DNA of 64,000 nucleotides from Daphnia pulex (GCF_021134715.1 NC_060023.1:8184001-8248000), one strand, 5' to 3'. Positions 11,149-24,254 are shown, counted from the stretch's first letter. Notes: generated by a model not told the origin, from the letters alone. Numbers and translations: made by a program.

Positions 11149-14100
11149 GTTTGCCTCTTTGAGGTGAACGGCATTGAAATATTCGGCCAAGAAAATAGGA
11201 TTCTTTTCGACCAATGTTTTTTTGGTAGTAATAATCAAATGGAATTCCACGTGTTTGAACAAAAGATTATCATCCCCTGAATGAGTTTGTCACAGCATGT
11301 AATCAATAAGTTAACCATGGACACTTCCGAGACTGAAATCAAGACCCCGCCCTAATATTTTTGGGCTGTTTCGGAAGCATTGTACTTTGTATATAACGTG
11401 ATGGGAATTTGATTTAATTGTTAAGTCCGATTGTTTCTGTGTAAAACGTACAAATGATGAAAATGTTTTTTGCGCATTCTATTCTTCTACCTGCCCCTTT
11501 ACATTGTTATCATTTATGGTCGTTTTTTTGGTCTGCAGTTGCAATTACAACTTTTCATCGTGACGACAATATCAAACTTTTTCATCGATATGTACGTGAA
11601 GTAAAAAAAAATCACGAATCGTGGTCGTGCGCACCAAACAAAACTCAGCAAATTGCAAACTACTTTTTATCTTAGTGAGCTTTGTGGATTGGATAAAAAT
11701 GGATAACAAACCCAATTAAGCTAGGATAGCTAGGATTCTTTTTTTTTGTCATTCAGCCAGAGTCATCCCGGATGACTCGTGAGTTGTGAGTCGGATTCAG
11801 CTGCTTTTACCGTTTTAGGGCACCTCTAGCGGCTGGGCGGCGAAACAGACTTAATCTCCAAATGAAATCTAATTATCCTGTCTCCAATTTTATAATTTTT
11901 GCTTATTTATACAGTCGAGCTCGTGTAAAATCAAACAAAACTAAAAATCCCCACAGTCACTCGGAATCTCTTCGGGTATTTACTGAGTTTCGTAGAAGGG
12001 CAACAGCGCTTCATGCCTTCATAGTTCTCACGGAATGATGGAAGTTCGTCTGCACCAAGGAGTAAAGGAGTTGGCACTCTTGTACAGCCTTATGGGACTA
12101 CGAGGATGCCATGCTCGGTCCACTTGGCCAAAAAACGCCCAAAAAATTGAATGAAAAAAACCCCCTTTCTCAAGGCTCGCCATCTGGTGGGATAGCTAAT
12201 GGCAATATGACGTTAGTGAACAATCGATTTCGTAAATCCCGGTTATATGTGGCAACACAGATGCCAAACCTAAATATGTGTAATCTTCATTAATATTGCC
12301 ATTGGCTATCCCACCAGATGGCGAGGGATCTGGCGTTCAGCTCTAAAGCCTTGAGAAAGGGGGTTTTTTCATTCAATTTTTTGGGCGTTTTCTGCAGACC
12401 TACAATGTCACTGTTGAAGTAACCTCGGCTCATGAAGAATCCAGCGATGTCATGAGAAGTGACATTCAGTGAGAGCAACACCTACAGGTCTATGTGAACT
12501 GCCAGACAAAGTTTGCTTAAAATAAGAAGAAATCCAATCTCCGATCCACATGGGATTAGCTTACAGTTCCACATCAGCAATAAAATAGCAGTCTTGAAGA
12601 AAAGCCAGTGAGAAGAATGTCAACATGGGTGCGAAAAAGTGTGGAATTGACCAAAAGGCAACCCAGCTGTTGCTTACATCGCTTACATGTTGAGTTTGAT
12701 AACTTGATTGAAGTCGAGATTGTGACTGACATGGTCGCAAATTTCTGGTTCATTACAAAACGCATAGTCTTTGTCAAAGAAACTGGTATTGGCACTACTC
12801 AAGGCCCCATGAAATGAACTGTTGCTGCCAGACAGAAAAAGAAGCATCTGGTTGTCCTTCCACGAAAAACAAGGTAAAAGGGTCAACAAGGTTCTTTTTT
12901 TTTTGTTAACCCTTTGCCCTTTAATTGGCTGCTACCTGTAAATCTGACTTGTTCATTCCCTTAAACAGTCAGGTTCTTGATTTGATTTATTGCTTACCGT
13001 CACCACAACCTTGTTTGATAATTGGCTTCGAAATAAATGTCTTTTCTCCTTTCAGGTTAGTCCCTCACCGTTGTTCCAAGACCGCATCCATTGGTGGAAA
13101 ATGAGGAAAGATTACTGAAATTCAAGACTACCGATAAATTATGTGAGTACCAAGTTTTTTAGTTCTAAGCTTTTTATTGTTGTTTCTTGTTTTAATTGAA
13201 AATTTTATGACGCTAGATCACAATGGCATAGCTTGTGAATAATTGACCGTAATAAGTGTTCTAGCCCCAAAAGGCACTTGTTAGATTTCTTTAAAATGTG
13301 CCTTTTTGTCTATTTCCGGTTTCTACACTATTCTATTCTTTACCTAATTGTGTTAGTAGATCATTCTGCTTAGTTAGTTCATTTGAACGGGCTCGTTGTG
13401 TTTCGATGTCATGGTCTACGTGCCTTGGCGTTGACTAGCGCCTATACCTTCAATAACGTTAAACAATTAACAATTTTTTCCCCACTCCAGATGACGAATA
13501 AGTCGTCAAGATAAGGTAGAAGTTCGATTAAAAAAAGGGCGTACAACATATGCTTGAATCATCTAATTGTGACATTGCGCTAAGTCTGAATAGTGATTAT
13601 CATTTATTCGAGCATTTATTACTTTAACCTTCACATAGCTATTTGAAAAAATTTGATTTAGCATTACAGCTAGCGTTATACCATTACATAAACGTTTTCC
13701 GTTAAATGTAGCTCGAACAGCTTGCCATAGCTCTAGTAGGAGTAGTTTGAACTGATTCGGTGATTCCTTAACCACAAAATAGTTATTTAATGTATTTTAA
13801 AACTATAAATATCCCCAGAAAAGAAAATTGTATTAACATTATACATGATTATAAAATTACCGAGATCTAATAGAAATTAGAATGTAAGCAATGTTTCTAT
13901 AGCCTACTATCCGGATAGTGGTTCAAACTTGGATTCATGCGAAACTATTTTAAAGCCATATCTAATTTTTTTTAAACATTTTCTGTTGCTAAAAAAGTCT
14001 TCAGTTTGAAAATAAAGCTTAGTAATTAACTAATTATTTGGTGATTTTGAGGAAATTTTCAACGAATTGCAACGAGAGTCGACAATCGACAAATGTATTC

Positions 14101-14461
14101 GTTAATTTTCCTCGCCATAGGTGGCACCGTCGTCACTTTTCCTTTTGCAGTAATTTAGATCTGAGACTTTTTACTTTCTTGCTATCATATTTAAATTTGC
14201 TTGAAGACTTGAAGTACACATAATAACAGGGCGAAGACGTGTGTAAGACTCAAGCGTGTTGTGGCTGTTGAGAAATTCTGCAAATTAACCATTCTCACTG
14301 AAAGTTTTCGAATAACAGGAGGTAATACAAAACAAACAAGAAAACAAAGAGCAATAATTTGTTTGTGCACTCTCCGACCTTTGCGCAAGAAAAGAAAATT
14401 GCTTGTTCTCACGTTTGCTATTTTTACTTGAACGGGCCGCGGGACAAGCGACATCAAAGAA
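11149..14461. other. Non-coding stretch with foldback repeat
   Basis: Apart from the inverted repeat listed separately I find no supported gene. Both strands between 12574 and 12889 are open for about 70 codons at once, with no recognisable domain, which suggests chance. AT-rich sequence and short homopolymers dominate. Confidence 0.4.
12132..12391. repeat. Foldback (inverted repeat) element
   Basis: The left arm, 12132-12208, is the reverse complement of the right arm, 12293-12391. The match is nearly perfect (one A-run length change and one T/C change). The right arm carries an extra 21-base block at 12326-12346. A unique core of about 84 bases separates the arms. No ORF or transposase is present, so it could be a MITE-like foldback element or an inverted duplication. 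Confidence 0.8.
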
Positions 14462-14809
14462 ATGACTGATAGCTCTAAATGGTACGTGCTGTTGCTAGTC
14501 CTAGCCAGTTGCTTATGCCCACTGGTAAGAAATTAAATTAAAAATTAAAAAAGCTCAGCCAAATTAGTTCAACTATATGTTAACTTAATTATACTTGTTA
14601 CTTGTATTCTCCTTCATCATATTTATTCGTAAACATTTTTTTATTTTTTTTAGATAGAAAGCATGCATTGGAATGCAATAGAATGCATTGTCAGTCGAGT
14701 GACGGATCTCTCTTTTCCCCCTTTCTTTTTAAAATGTCCTCGTGTACGCCCATGCGAGTGTGGGTGTATTCACGAGGACACCCTTTTTACCCCATATCCC
14801 GTCTGGTGA
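14462..14809 (+). CDS. Candidate small secreted Cys-containing peptide (weak)
   Basis: Two possible exons: 14462-14524 and 14654-14809, joined in phase 0, 72 aa. Exon 1 encodes MTDSSKWYVLLLVLASCLCP, a good signal-peptide shape, and ends at a consensus GTAAGA donor. Exon 2 follows a T-rich tract plus TAG and stays open for 51 codons to a TGA. It includes PRVRPCECGC, with four more Cys or Cys-like positions nearby. No family is recognised. The second exon could be chance, and other frames are open there. An inverted repeat (14735-14744 / 14771-14780) lies inside exon 2. Confidence 0.3.
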
Positions 14810-14916
14810 AATTGTTCAGCGGATGGATAGAGCAACTGTGGATGCATGACTGTATTTCCCAGGCTTAAAGGTAGGACACATTCATCTCTGTTCTTCCTTT
14901 TTGACAATTTGGGGGC

Positions 14917-14945
14917 ATTGATATATCAATGATATATCATTGATC
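14917..14945. repeat. Compound AT palindrome
   Basis: ATTGATATATCAAT at 14917-14930 is a perfect 14-base palindrome. It runs directly into GATATATCATTGATC, a second, overlapping near-palindrome. Confidence 0.6.
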
Positions 14946-15550
14946 GTTACGTAGTCATGGAGTAAGATTATTCCTAAGCTATGCGGTTGACTGCAACTGT
15001 GTTCTCTCTCCAATTTTCGTTTTTTCTCAGTATTAAGGGTTCATGAAAAAATCTCATACGTCGACCGACTGCTGATTAGGCTTGTTTTGTTTTGTACCTC
15101 ACAACTTTTTCTGTGGGTAAACCATCAAATTCGAACATATTTGAACTTTAAACACTTCAAGCGAAATGCAAGAAAACAATTTTTGATCAAGAGGGACCTG
15201 TCGCCACACCGTCACCTCCTCGTTATTCTCATGTTTTTATCATTCAATTTGTAGCTTTACTAATTATGCTCGATCAGCCAATATTAAACTTCTAATTCTT
15301 ACACGACTGTGGTACACGGTCAGTTCAGTATCACTAACACTGAATTATACACATTCAATCGTTTTTCGGCTGTGTTGGAAACGCCCAAAAAATACCATAA
15401 CAACCTGTTAAAAAAAGGTGTCACACCGGACGACACCGGACTGTTATTGCGCAGACTGTTTCGTTGACCCCGCAGATGTTTGACTTTTATAATCGCTGTA
15501 TTATACCTAAATACGATTCCAGTTCTAACTAGCATTGAAACCCGGATTTT

Positions 15551-15788
15551 CTATGTAATCCAATAAGCATACTTTTTTTCCAGTGATCAAGTAGCTACTA
15601 CATCTTTCTACAGACGACGATCTCCGTTGAAACTCTTGACAAAACTGGAGTTGCTCTGTGAATGATGCTTTTGAATAGTTCTCCCATATTTTAGCTAATA
15701 ATAAAAATAGATGCGCATTTCGATGTACATAATAGTATCTAGGCCGATCTAGGCCTTCTGTTTATTTAACAATAATGTCATTCACTCG
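15551..15788 (+). repeat. Direct repeat, copy 1
   Basis: This segment is repeated in the same orientation at 16652-16874 with substitutions and small indels. The best-conserved block, about 29 identical bases, begins GAATGATGCTTTTGAATAGT in both copies. No coding potential is seen in either copy. Confidence 0.85.
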
Positions 15789-16651
15789 TCATTCACTTGT
15801 TTTAAAAATACTGTGAAACAAATTGGAACCTGAAAAAGCAGTGCACCATCAATTTTAGATCTGTAAGCTTTGTTTAAATGTTTATCCTTCTGTTCGATGT
15901 AAGGAACAAAACTGAATGCATACACAATCAGCAGGAAATGTTAATGATGTCTGGTAGTATGGTTAATTACTTGGATTTAATCTCACCTACTGTAGACACC
16001 TACTGCAACCCAATTTTCTGGAAAATATTTTTTTTAGGGGATGATGACTGCTAACCCCCATGACATAACTTTTCCTATCTATCACCTGCTCCTCTGACAT
16101 GACAGTCATGTGACAGCTAAGAAGTAAGCCTGTATGAAACGCATCTAGCGGTAACGTTGCTAACTAGACAAATAGATGCAATCAGGTAATTATGGTATGA
16201 CGTACTACTTATGAGGTATGGCAGGTATAAATTGTCAGGTGTCAGCTACCAATGTGTCCCAGATAACATCACTCCTGAATAGATGTAAGCCTACAGATAG
16301 TTTGATGAAGGAGGATACGCACTAACATTACCAAAAGAGAAAAAGAGACAGAGAAGTCTCCCGTTAGTAGGCTGCCATCTTTCAGCATTGATAACCAGTG
16401 AATGAGAGAATAATAAGCTCTGAGCGGGAATTGCAGTGCACATCCCTTTTTTCAACTATGCTATTATGTTTAACCTCATGTATAATATGGGATAGTCTAC
16501 CAGCAGGATGTGTGAATACTGAATAGCCTAGGTATATAAACTTAGCAAATTTAACGAAATGCTGTATATTCTTAAGATAATATTCAGGGATCGATATTTT
16601 AAAATATAATAAACTGACCATTCCTTTTTTGAAAATCTGATTTACAGTTTC

Positions 16652-16874
16652 CTATGCAGTCCAATCAGCATACATTTTTTTCGTGTGATCATGTAGGCCT
16701 ACATCTTTAAAAGACGACAATCTCCGTTGTACTCGTACAAAACTGGAGTCTGAATGATGCTTTTGAATAGTTCTCCCATACTTTAGCTAATAACCACCAA
16801 TAAAAATAGATGCATATTCCGATCTACATAAATAGGATAGGCCTACTGTTACATAACTATAATGTCACTCACTC
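16652..16874 (+). repeat. Direct repeat, copy 2
   Basis: Diverged copy of 15551-15788, about 1.1 kb downstream. It differs by several indels, and TAGGCCTA octamers are present in this copy but absent from the first. Confidence 0.85.
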
Positions 16875-19621
16875 TATCAAAGTCGATGCGTATTCGCCTA
16901 TACTATCCGCATATTTTTAATGTAAAAGCTGATGTTGTATTCTACTATCCTCGATCGATAAACTGAATAATCTAACATGGAATAGAATGTATTCACGACT
17001 CATGAATAAATATTTTAGGCGAACATGAAGGGATTTTTTTCTTTTTTTCAGGGATGCATCGCTTCCTATTGGGTTGTCTGTTTTACACGGTCTGTGCCTA
17101 AAAATACGGGATATACATCTTCATCTACTTAAAATTTTATGGAATCCTACAAAGACCTATATAGCGAACATATATAGAGTTCTAAGCTACCATGTGTGGC
17201 CCGAATGAATGTTTTGCAACAATGATTTGAAACTATCAGCAGCAATACTTCTAGATGGATTTTGTGGATGCGTGTATAGGCCTGCTATATATATAGTACG
17301 TAATCCAAGGGATGGTTGTATAGCCACCCACACGCACTAATGAATTCTTTGCTGCTGCGCTTCCTTTTATACCGCGCGTATGATATCTTAAAGGCAACGT
17401 GATTTATGAAATAGTTTCGTCTCATTCTGTCTAGCGCTCGGTCCGTATATAGCTCATCTCCAGTAATGCTGTTGGGTGGATCTAGGCCTAATAGGTAGAG
17501 TGGTAGACAGACTCTTCTACGCAACTATGGCTCAACTTATATTAAAAAACTGAAGTGACTACATCCTATATAGACGCGGAGGAGCACAAAAAGAGCCAAC
17601 CTACATTGAATGTTTCTCTCGTCCAGGATCAATAAAAAAGGACACGAATCCTGTTTTTCCCCCCTTTAGCTTCCCTTTTGTAAGATGTGACTAAATATTT
17701 ACTAAACATTTACTTTCTATTTGTGCATATAGGCCTATACACAAACGCGTCAACGGTCGTTGGCGCCATCACTTTCGGCACCTCTCGCAGCTTTTCCTAA
17801 CCGTTGCGTCGTATGTGTGATCTGTTTTATTTACTTTTCTCGGAATTTATTCAGGAGGAATTTCAGACTTTTCTTGTTTTCCACAAACAAGTAGTACAGC
17901 CCACACTATAAAGCTATCATTAATATACCTCACGAGTCTTGTATTTTTTTTTTACAACAATCGTTGTTCTGCACTGTTAGACAAGCACTTTAGTAGATTC
18001 TTTTCCCCTCAGATTCTCACTTTATTCTTCATACATTTCTTACAAAAGAACCCCGTCACTTTCACAACTTAATAATTAAAGGAGGAACAAAAGTAGACAC
18101 AACTTCTATATGCGGATATGCCAACAGAACAAAGTTAAGCGAATAAAAGTCCAAGATTTTCTTTAAAGCGCTTTTGCGCGCAAAAATACAGATCAGCGTC
18201 AGCTTATAGTCTCACAGCATATAGGAAACTGTGCAACGGTATTTATTTTCCACTTTTAGAGCAAAGTGAATTCATGTTCAGACGCAGAAAAAGATGATAG
18301 AAAAAAGCAGGAGGTTTTTTATAATAATAACAGCGCAAAGACATCTGAAAAAGACTTGCGGAGCTGTATCACAACTTCTAATGGTAATCTAAATTTACGG
18401 TTATGGAAGAGTAATTCTTTTTTTTTTTTCTTTTGGTCGGTGCTATGTGTTCGAGCAAACTTGCTTTCAGCTGATGCCTTCATCATCATGAGTTTGGGGC
18501 TTTAGCTAGGTTACTTCTCTCTTTGACTCAGCAGGGGGCATCATTTTCATGGGTCCTATAGAACTACGACAAAAGCCTTTGCCGCAGTCGCCTAGGCAAC
18601 TGCGTTTGCGTGCCAGCGTGACTTCTTGGAAATGTTTATTTCACACATTCGTTGGCGGTTTCTCGGAAATGCTTCGAGGAACGAATATAGACGGCAACAC
18701 ACAACCATATACATAGACCGTACTGCCACATCAATTCGAAATGACTTGTATTGTGCCGGGCTAAAGTTAGAGAGAGACCGCAAATAAATTGCAATATGTC
18801 CAACTTGATATTTTTATCTTTTCTTTCAAATTGTTTATTTGAACGTTTTGGCAGCTCAGTCAGTGATTCAACATATAAAATGCAGGACAGTCAGAAAACT
18901 TAACTTTTGAAAATACTGAACAACGGGTCTATTACCCAGTAGTTTGATGCTAGTTTGGTTTTTTAAACAATTGAACCGAAGTGTAATTTAACATTCAAAA
19001 TCAACAAACGGCTTCGGGTTCTAAAATATAGCCACTGATGAGAGAGTTTTCGACAGCTAGTGAATTGCTGAGCTTTTGAACAACCTAATTAGGAAAGTCT
19101 CGTTCTCTATGTAGAATTCCCGTGAGCCCACACAATCAGACAATATACGTACGCACACATGAACATCAAAGAGAAGACAACATTTTTTGGTTGTTGATGT
19201 GAAACACGATGGAATAATGACTTGGACTAGCTCTGCGTCAAAATGCACTAGAACATCAAAATCAAACATTAACCACAACAAAACATGGAAACATTTACAC
19301 AGAATATATATTATTCATATAATAGATATTGCCATTTGGAGAATATAACGTTTGCGCAAAAACACCCACATTTATTTGGCACCAGCATCATGGAACGATA
19401 ACGCGGACAATTTGGCATCCGCTCATCTCTACGATTTGTGCTGCAAACACGCGGCAAGGTGATTTGCTGGCCTTGCCATCGTGTTGACGATGGTTTCTCA
19501 TAGAAGATAATGCTGATGGGCTACTGTAGCTATCGGCTACTTTCGCCGTTTCGTTTCCAAAAATAAGTGCTGTTATTTCAGTGGATATTTCCCTTTTGTA
19601 TACTTGTGGGTTGATGATGGT

Positions 19622-22600
19622 CTACTTTGTCAACAGCTCTACGAACTCTGTTTAAAAATAGAATAAATACACAACTTTTTATAGATCAAGGCTATATATA
19701 CACACATTGATGTAAAAGAAGAAACGTGAATCAATTTAACCATTCGAAAACACGTTTGTTGACATGTAAGTGTGTATACTATAGCCTATATACCTTGATA
19801 GAAAACGCGGCCGTTATTATCACGATCGGCTTCCTTCAGCATGTCGTCCACTTCAATATCGGACAGCCGCTCGCCCAAGTGTTGCATGACGTCGCGCAGA
19901 TCGGCAGACATGATCCAACCCTCTCCCAACTTGTCAAACACCCTTGGGGGACAATATTCTTGGTATAACTATTACTATGTCGGTGTTGGGATATAGCTGT
20001 CAAATAATATAAAGTAATATATGCAAAACTACGCCTCTGGCTGCTGGAAAAGTTCAAAAGTCGCTGATGAATTAAAAAATTCAAGGCGAGTTCCTTTTGG
20101 AGTTTTGAAGGGCTGCTGCTGCATGTATTTAATAATGTCGCGAAGATTCAAATTCTAAAAGAATTTCAATCATTTCGATTGGCTTCCATTTTTTAAAAGT
20201 AATTCAAGCGGGAATTTTCCATAAATTAAAGTTCTTTAGAAAGGGAAAAGTTCTCGCTTCTTCTATATACTCTCTTCGCTGCGTATGTAATCATAAGTTT
20301 GGTTAGAATAAGCTATTGAATATATTAAAAACTTACCGGAAAGCTTCGAGTAGCTCTTCCTCGCATCCATCATTCTTCAGTTTCTTTGACATCAATTGTA
20401 GGAATTCATTAAACTCGACGGTGTTGCGTAGATTGCTGTTTGATACTTCGCGCACCAGAGTCTTCAACTCTTTGTCTTTTAATAGAAAATGTTCATAAAA
20501 TAAATTTCGAATCAACTTTTTCTTAATTTGTTATTTCTTTTGCACTGTTTGTGAGAATTACATAACCGTGACAAGAGCATTCCTGATATACAGATAGACT
20601 ATATCCTATATCGCCATGACAACCCCCTCTTAAAAAGATTATACGTTTGCTTGTTATTTCGGCCTTATAGGTATTATCCAAAGGAGCTTGCAAAGTTCTC
20701 CGGCTTTATATAGCTACAATCTATACACTTTAAGTGTGCAATTCTGGAATCCCGTTTTGTCTTATTTTTTTTTAAAGATCCCGTGGGAAGAGATTTGGAA
20801 CCTGTACGGAATCCACGGAATTCGACAGGCCCTTCTTTTTTAAAGGGACTTGCGAGACCTTTGCGCTTGTACGTTACAGATATATAAATCCCGTCGGAAA
20901 TACTTTGAGAAACGTCGAACGAGCAATGTTACAAATACAATGTTCAAAGCCGATGCGTCTATACGGATCGATTCTGGAATCCCTGGTATTAGCACGGTAA
21001 TAGATTTCACGTGTTCTATTACACAGATATATAAGTCCTATAGACTGTGTTATTCTTGTTCTATATAAGCGGCTGCTGTCTAATTGCGAATTCTTTGGGG
21101 ATTTCAATATAATGGGGTTTCATGAGAAAGGTGAATTAATAAGGAGACTATTTAGTGCATGACGCAGTGCATAATCCTGATGAGAGTTCGGTCGGTTATT
21201 AATTCATTGTCTTTTACTTATTCAAAGCCGTCACTCTCCCTTGTCGTGGGTGCTGTGTTAAAAACCGCAGCGCGCTAGACCAAATAATTGATTATAGCAG
21301 ATCGTTCCGTATTCATCAATTTTATCGCGATGTTTTACAAAAAGAAAATAACTTGCAGATGTGGTTTTTATATGATAGACAAAAAGAAAGATTGTTGTTC
21401 TACTCTATGTTGTTGTGTGAAATCTACCCATTCAGACATCGTGATACATATCGATTTGGCTTTCCACTTTGTGCGACTAAAGAAAAAGCATGCAGGCCTA
21501 TATGTGTATCTTTTTGTTTTAAGCTGCCAAAACTAGCTATTGCCTATAGAAAGTGCTACTATATAGGCTATATGGAACATAAAACGCACACAGAATGTAC
21601 AGCATATGTCGACGAAGAACTACTCTAGCTGCTATCTTCAACAGAGAGTGAATCATAAAAATCTATAACGAAATCACAAGCAGGCCAAAATAATAACCCT
21701 TATTCGTTCTACATCGCAGGCCAAGTTTAACATCATCTTCTACGATTTTATACACGCGATCGATAATAGTTGAAAATGGTCAACGATCAATACATCCGTC
21801 GTTGTTTCTAATCGATATGGGAAACCTCTTTAAAGCCTTCCCACAGCACACACGCAATAACAGAGCAAAGATTGATCTGTTTGCATGTTAGATGTCTATA
21901 ACAAGGTCGTTCAAAAAAAACTTTTTTCTTTCTTTTTTAGTAGATTTCCTTCTTAGATTTCCCGCCCGCGTATAGACAAAAACGGATTGAAATGCAAGTT
22001 AATTAGGCTACACCGGATATGCCAATTAAAAAAACAAACAAAAGCATATGAGAAGGCTGTGACGCAATTATATCTGGAAATGACAATATCACGTTATACG
22101 GTCTAATGATGAGGTTTCAGATTCATCATTCGTATTACCTGTCGATCGTTGGCCAAGGGATTTCATTACTTTCCCCAGCTCTGTCACAGTAATTAGGCCG
22201 TCTTCGTCTTTATCTATTGCAATAAAGGCTTCTTTGAAATCTGCAACTTGATCTTCTGTTAGTCCATGCTCCGACTGCCGGGAACAAGAGATGCTGTATA
22301 ATAACTTGGGGGGCCTTTTATGATGTAGGCAGACAAAAGCTTCTCTAGCCTATATACACGCTGAAAAGATATATACCTTCTTTTGTTCAAACATGCACAT
22401 TCTACACAACTGTGAATCAATGAAGGAATTTTCTAATCATGTTAATAATGATATAGAGCTAATGGCAAGATATAGACGGACTAAATAGATAATTTTCAGC
22501 CACGAGCATCACAAAATTCTTTCAAATCTAATCTAAAATTGGTTCAGTTAGAAAATGAACAGCTGAGTCAATTTTGAATTATAATCGTGATTAATAGTGC

Positions 22601-24254
22601 ATACTACTCAATAATTTACAATCACAGTCAAATTTATAACAAATATCTAGATATATGATGTCTGATGCCGTTCTCTCTTATATAGACTGGCCAATTAAAC
22701 AAATATATATATCTCATATCCTATAGATATAAAGTCAATATTAAAAGGATAAAATTACCAAGTCAATAGTGACAGTTAGGTCATGTTGATTGTTGCTGTT
22801 GCAGGGCTTCTTGCTGCTGGCCTTTTGATTGTTACGGTTATTGCCGGAATTCTTGCCTGACGACTTGGCTGACTGCTGGCAGTTGCTCTTGGCTCCGGGA
22901 TCATTGCTCTTTGTAAGAGGCGGCTTAGGGGACCCAACTGGCTGGTTAATTGTTGACAGGTGTATTGATCCTTCCGACTGTTTGCCCCGAGCCTATATGC
23001 CGACAAAATCATAACTCACAGCAGCATATAACGTCAACGCGGGGATACCGCTGGCTCCAGTTGTTTTGTGTGTACACATAAAAGCAAAATTCTGCCCATC
23101 AAGCGTGTACACATAAAAGAATAATAAGAAAGAAGGACGACAAAAAATAATACATAAAAGGCATCTTTCCACAAGACGATTGTTTCAGCAAATTAAGTTT
23201 TTGAGCGTTGATACGGTGCGACGAGGCTGACAAGAACAAAGGGATCGAGCGACGTGGAGGAGCGACAGATAGGATATACGGGACTGTACGGAGAGATATT
23301 GCGTCTTAGCAGAGAGTTAATGCTGCTGCCTGTGTGTGTATGTATCTCTCTAGGAAAGTTGCTCGATCGATTTTGGACAAGAAAAGAAGACATTACGACA
23401 CTTAGGAAATACGGATTACTGCTGATTACCAAATTGAGTTGTTGGAAATCATTCATTCATTCATTCAGTTGTATATATACAGGCAACACTCCCACTGCAC
23501 TTGGGTGAACAGTGAAAACATTAGCCCCCTGAGGAAAAGGGAGGGGGGGGGGGACCAAGGGATGTTGTCTCGGCATTTTCTCATTCTGTAAAAAGCCCAC
23601 AATAGAAGAGACTAGGGAATATGGCTACGATCGATAAATGGTCCATATAGCCTTATACAGCCTGCCATGAGACCATCAGGTGACGACGGAGCGTCTTCTT
23701 CTTGGGTTATGAAGGTACAGATTTTTCTTATATTATATACGTCGTCCCTCTTATATGTGCCCAGATTTTATATTTGTGCCGAAAACACGGCGTAATGTAT
23801 AATATAGCCCGGGTAATATAATACTTGGCCGCCGCGCCGTTTAAAAAAAAGAAAATTATAGTTGGTTATATCTGAGATTATAGCTGCTGACCATCAGCGA
23901 GAAACAGTCATCATTGGCAGCTGTATAACATTTATATAATACCATAGCCGTCCATCTATATGCGTCAACTGTAACGCACATTATACAAGATGATGAGAAC
24001 GCCGGCTATACTACTACTACTACTACTACCCCATTAATTGCTTTTTCTGGTTATTAGACGCAGAGGGCGAGCTCTCTGCGTGTTAGCAGCACACAGCACA
24101 CACACAAATATCCGTGTTGCACACAGCACTCGAAAGCGAACGAGACCGTATTATATACATATACTACCTTGCTTCGGTTTCTGGGCGAATACTCTTCACG
24201 TGAAGGTTTCCTCCGCTTGTCTTTGAGAATCATACGAGCTGCAGCGAACGCCAT
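19622..24254 (-). CDS. Calmodulin-like EF-hand protein with N-terminal extension
   Basis: Six exons: 24254-24168, 22992-22759, 22274-22139, 20475-20337, 19942-19794, 19647-19622 (256 aa). All borders are GT/AG with consistent phases. Residues 1-107 form a basic, Ser/Asn/Gln/Lys-rich, probably disordered extension. From residue 108 the sequence follows calmodulin: [20 protein letters not shown], then a canonical first loop [12 protein letters not shown]. Loop 2 ([13 protein letters not shown]) is degenerate and one residue longer. Loop 3 ([12 protein letters not shown]) lacks acidic residues at positions 3 and 5 and the final Glu. Loop 4 ([12 protein letters not shown]) is canonical, and the end is EFVELLTK. 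The protein is likely a Ca2+ sensor using sites 1 and 4. Introns 1 and 3 exceed 1 kb, unusual for this window. Initiation upstream of 24254 is possible. Confidence 0.85.
22676..22740. repeat. AT-rich dinucleotide-like tract (intronic)
   Basis: TATATA-type low-complexity sequence lies just below exon 2 of the calmodulin-like gene, in intron 2. Similar short tracts recur through both long introns. Confidence 0.4.
24008..24031 (+). repeat. Trinucleotide microsatellite (CTA)n
   Basis: About seven tandem CTA units in intron 1 of the calmodulin-like gene, directly visible. Confidence 0.8.

Larger units (their letters stand above)
14810..19621. other. Gene-poor stretch with a diverged direct duplication
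   Basis: I find no supported gene. It contains the two copies of the duplication given separately, several TAGGCCTA palindromes, and the probable 3' end of the calmodulin-like gene. TTTATT near 19369-19374 is an AATAAA on the minus strand. Confidence 0.4.

Noticed and set aside
12574-12889. Three overlapping open frames on opposite strands
   Set aside because: No start context, domain or splice partner, and opposite-strand openness suggests base composition.
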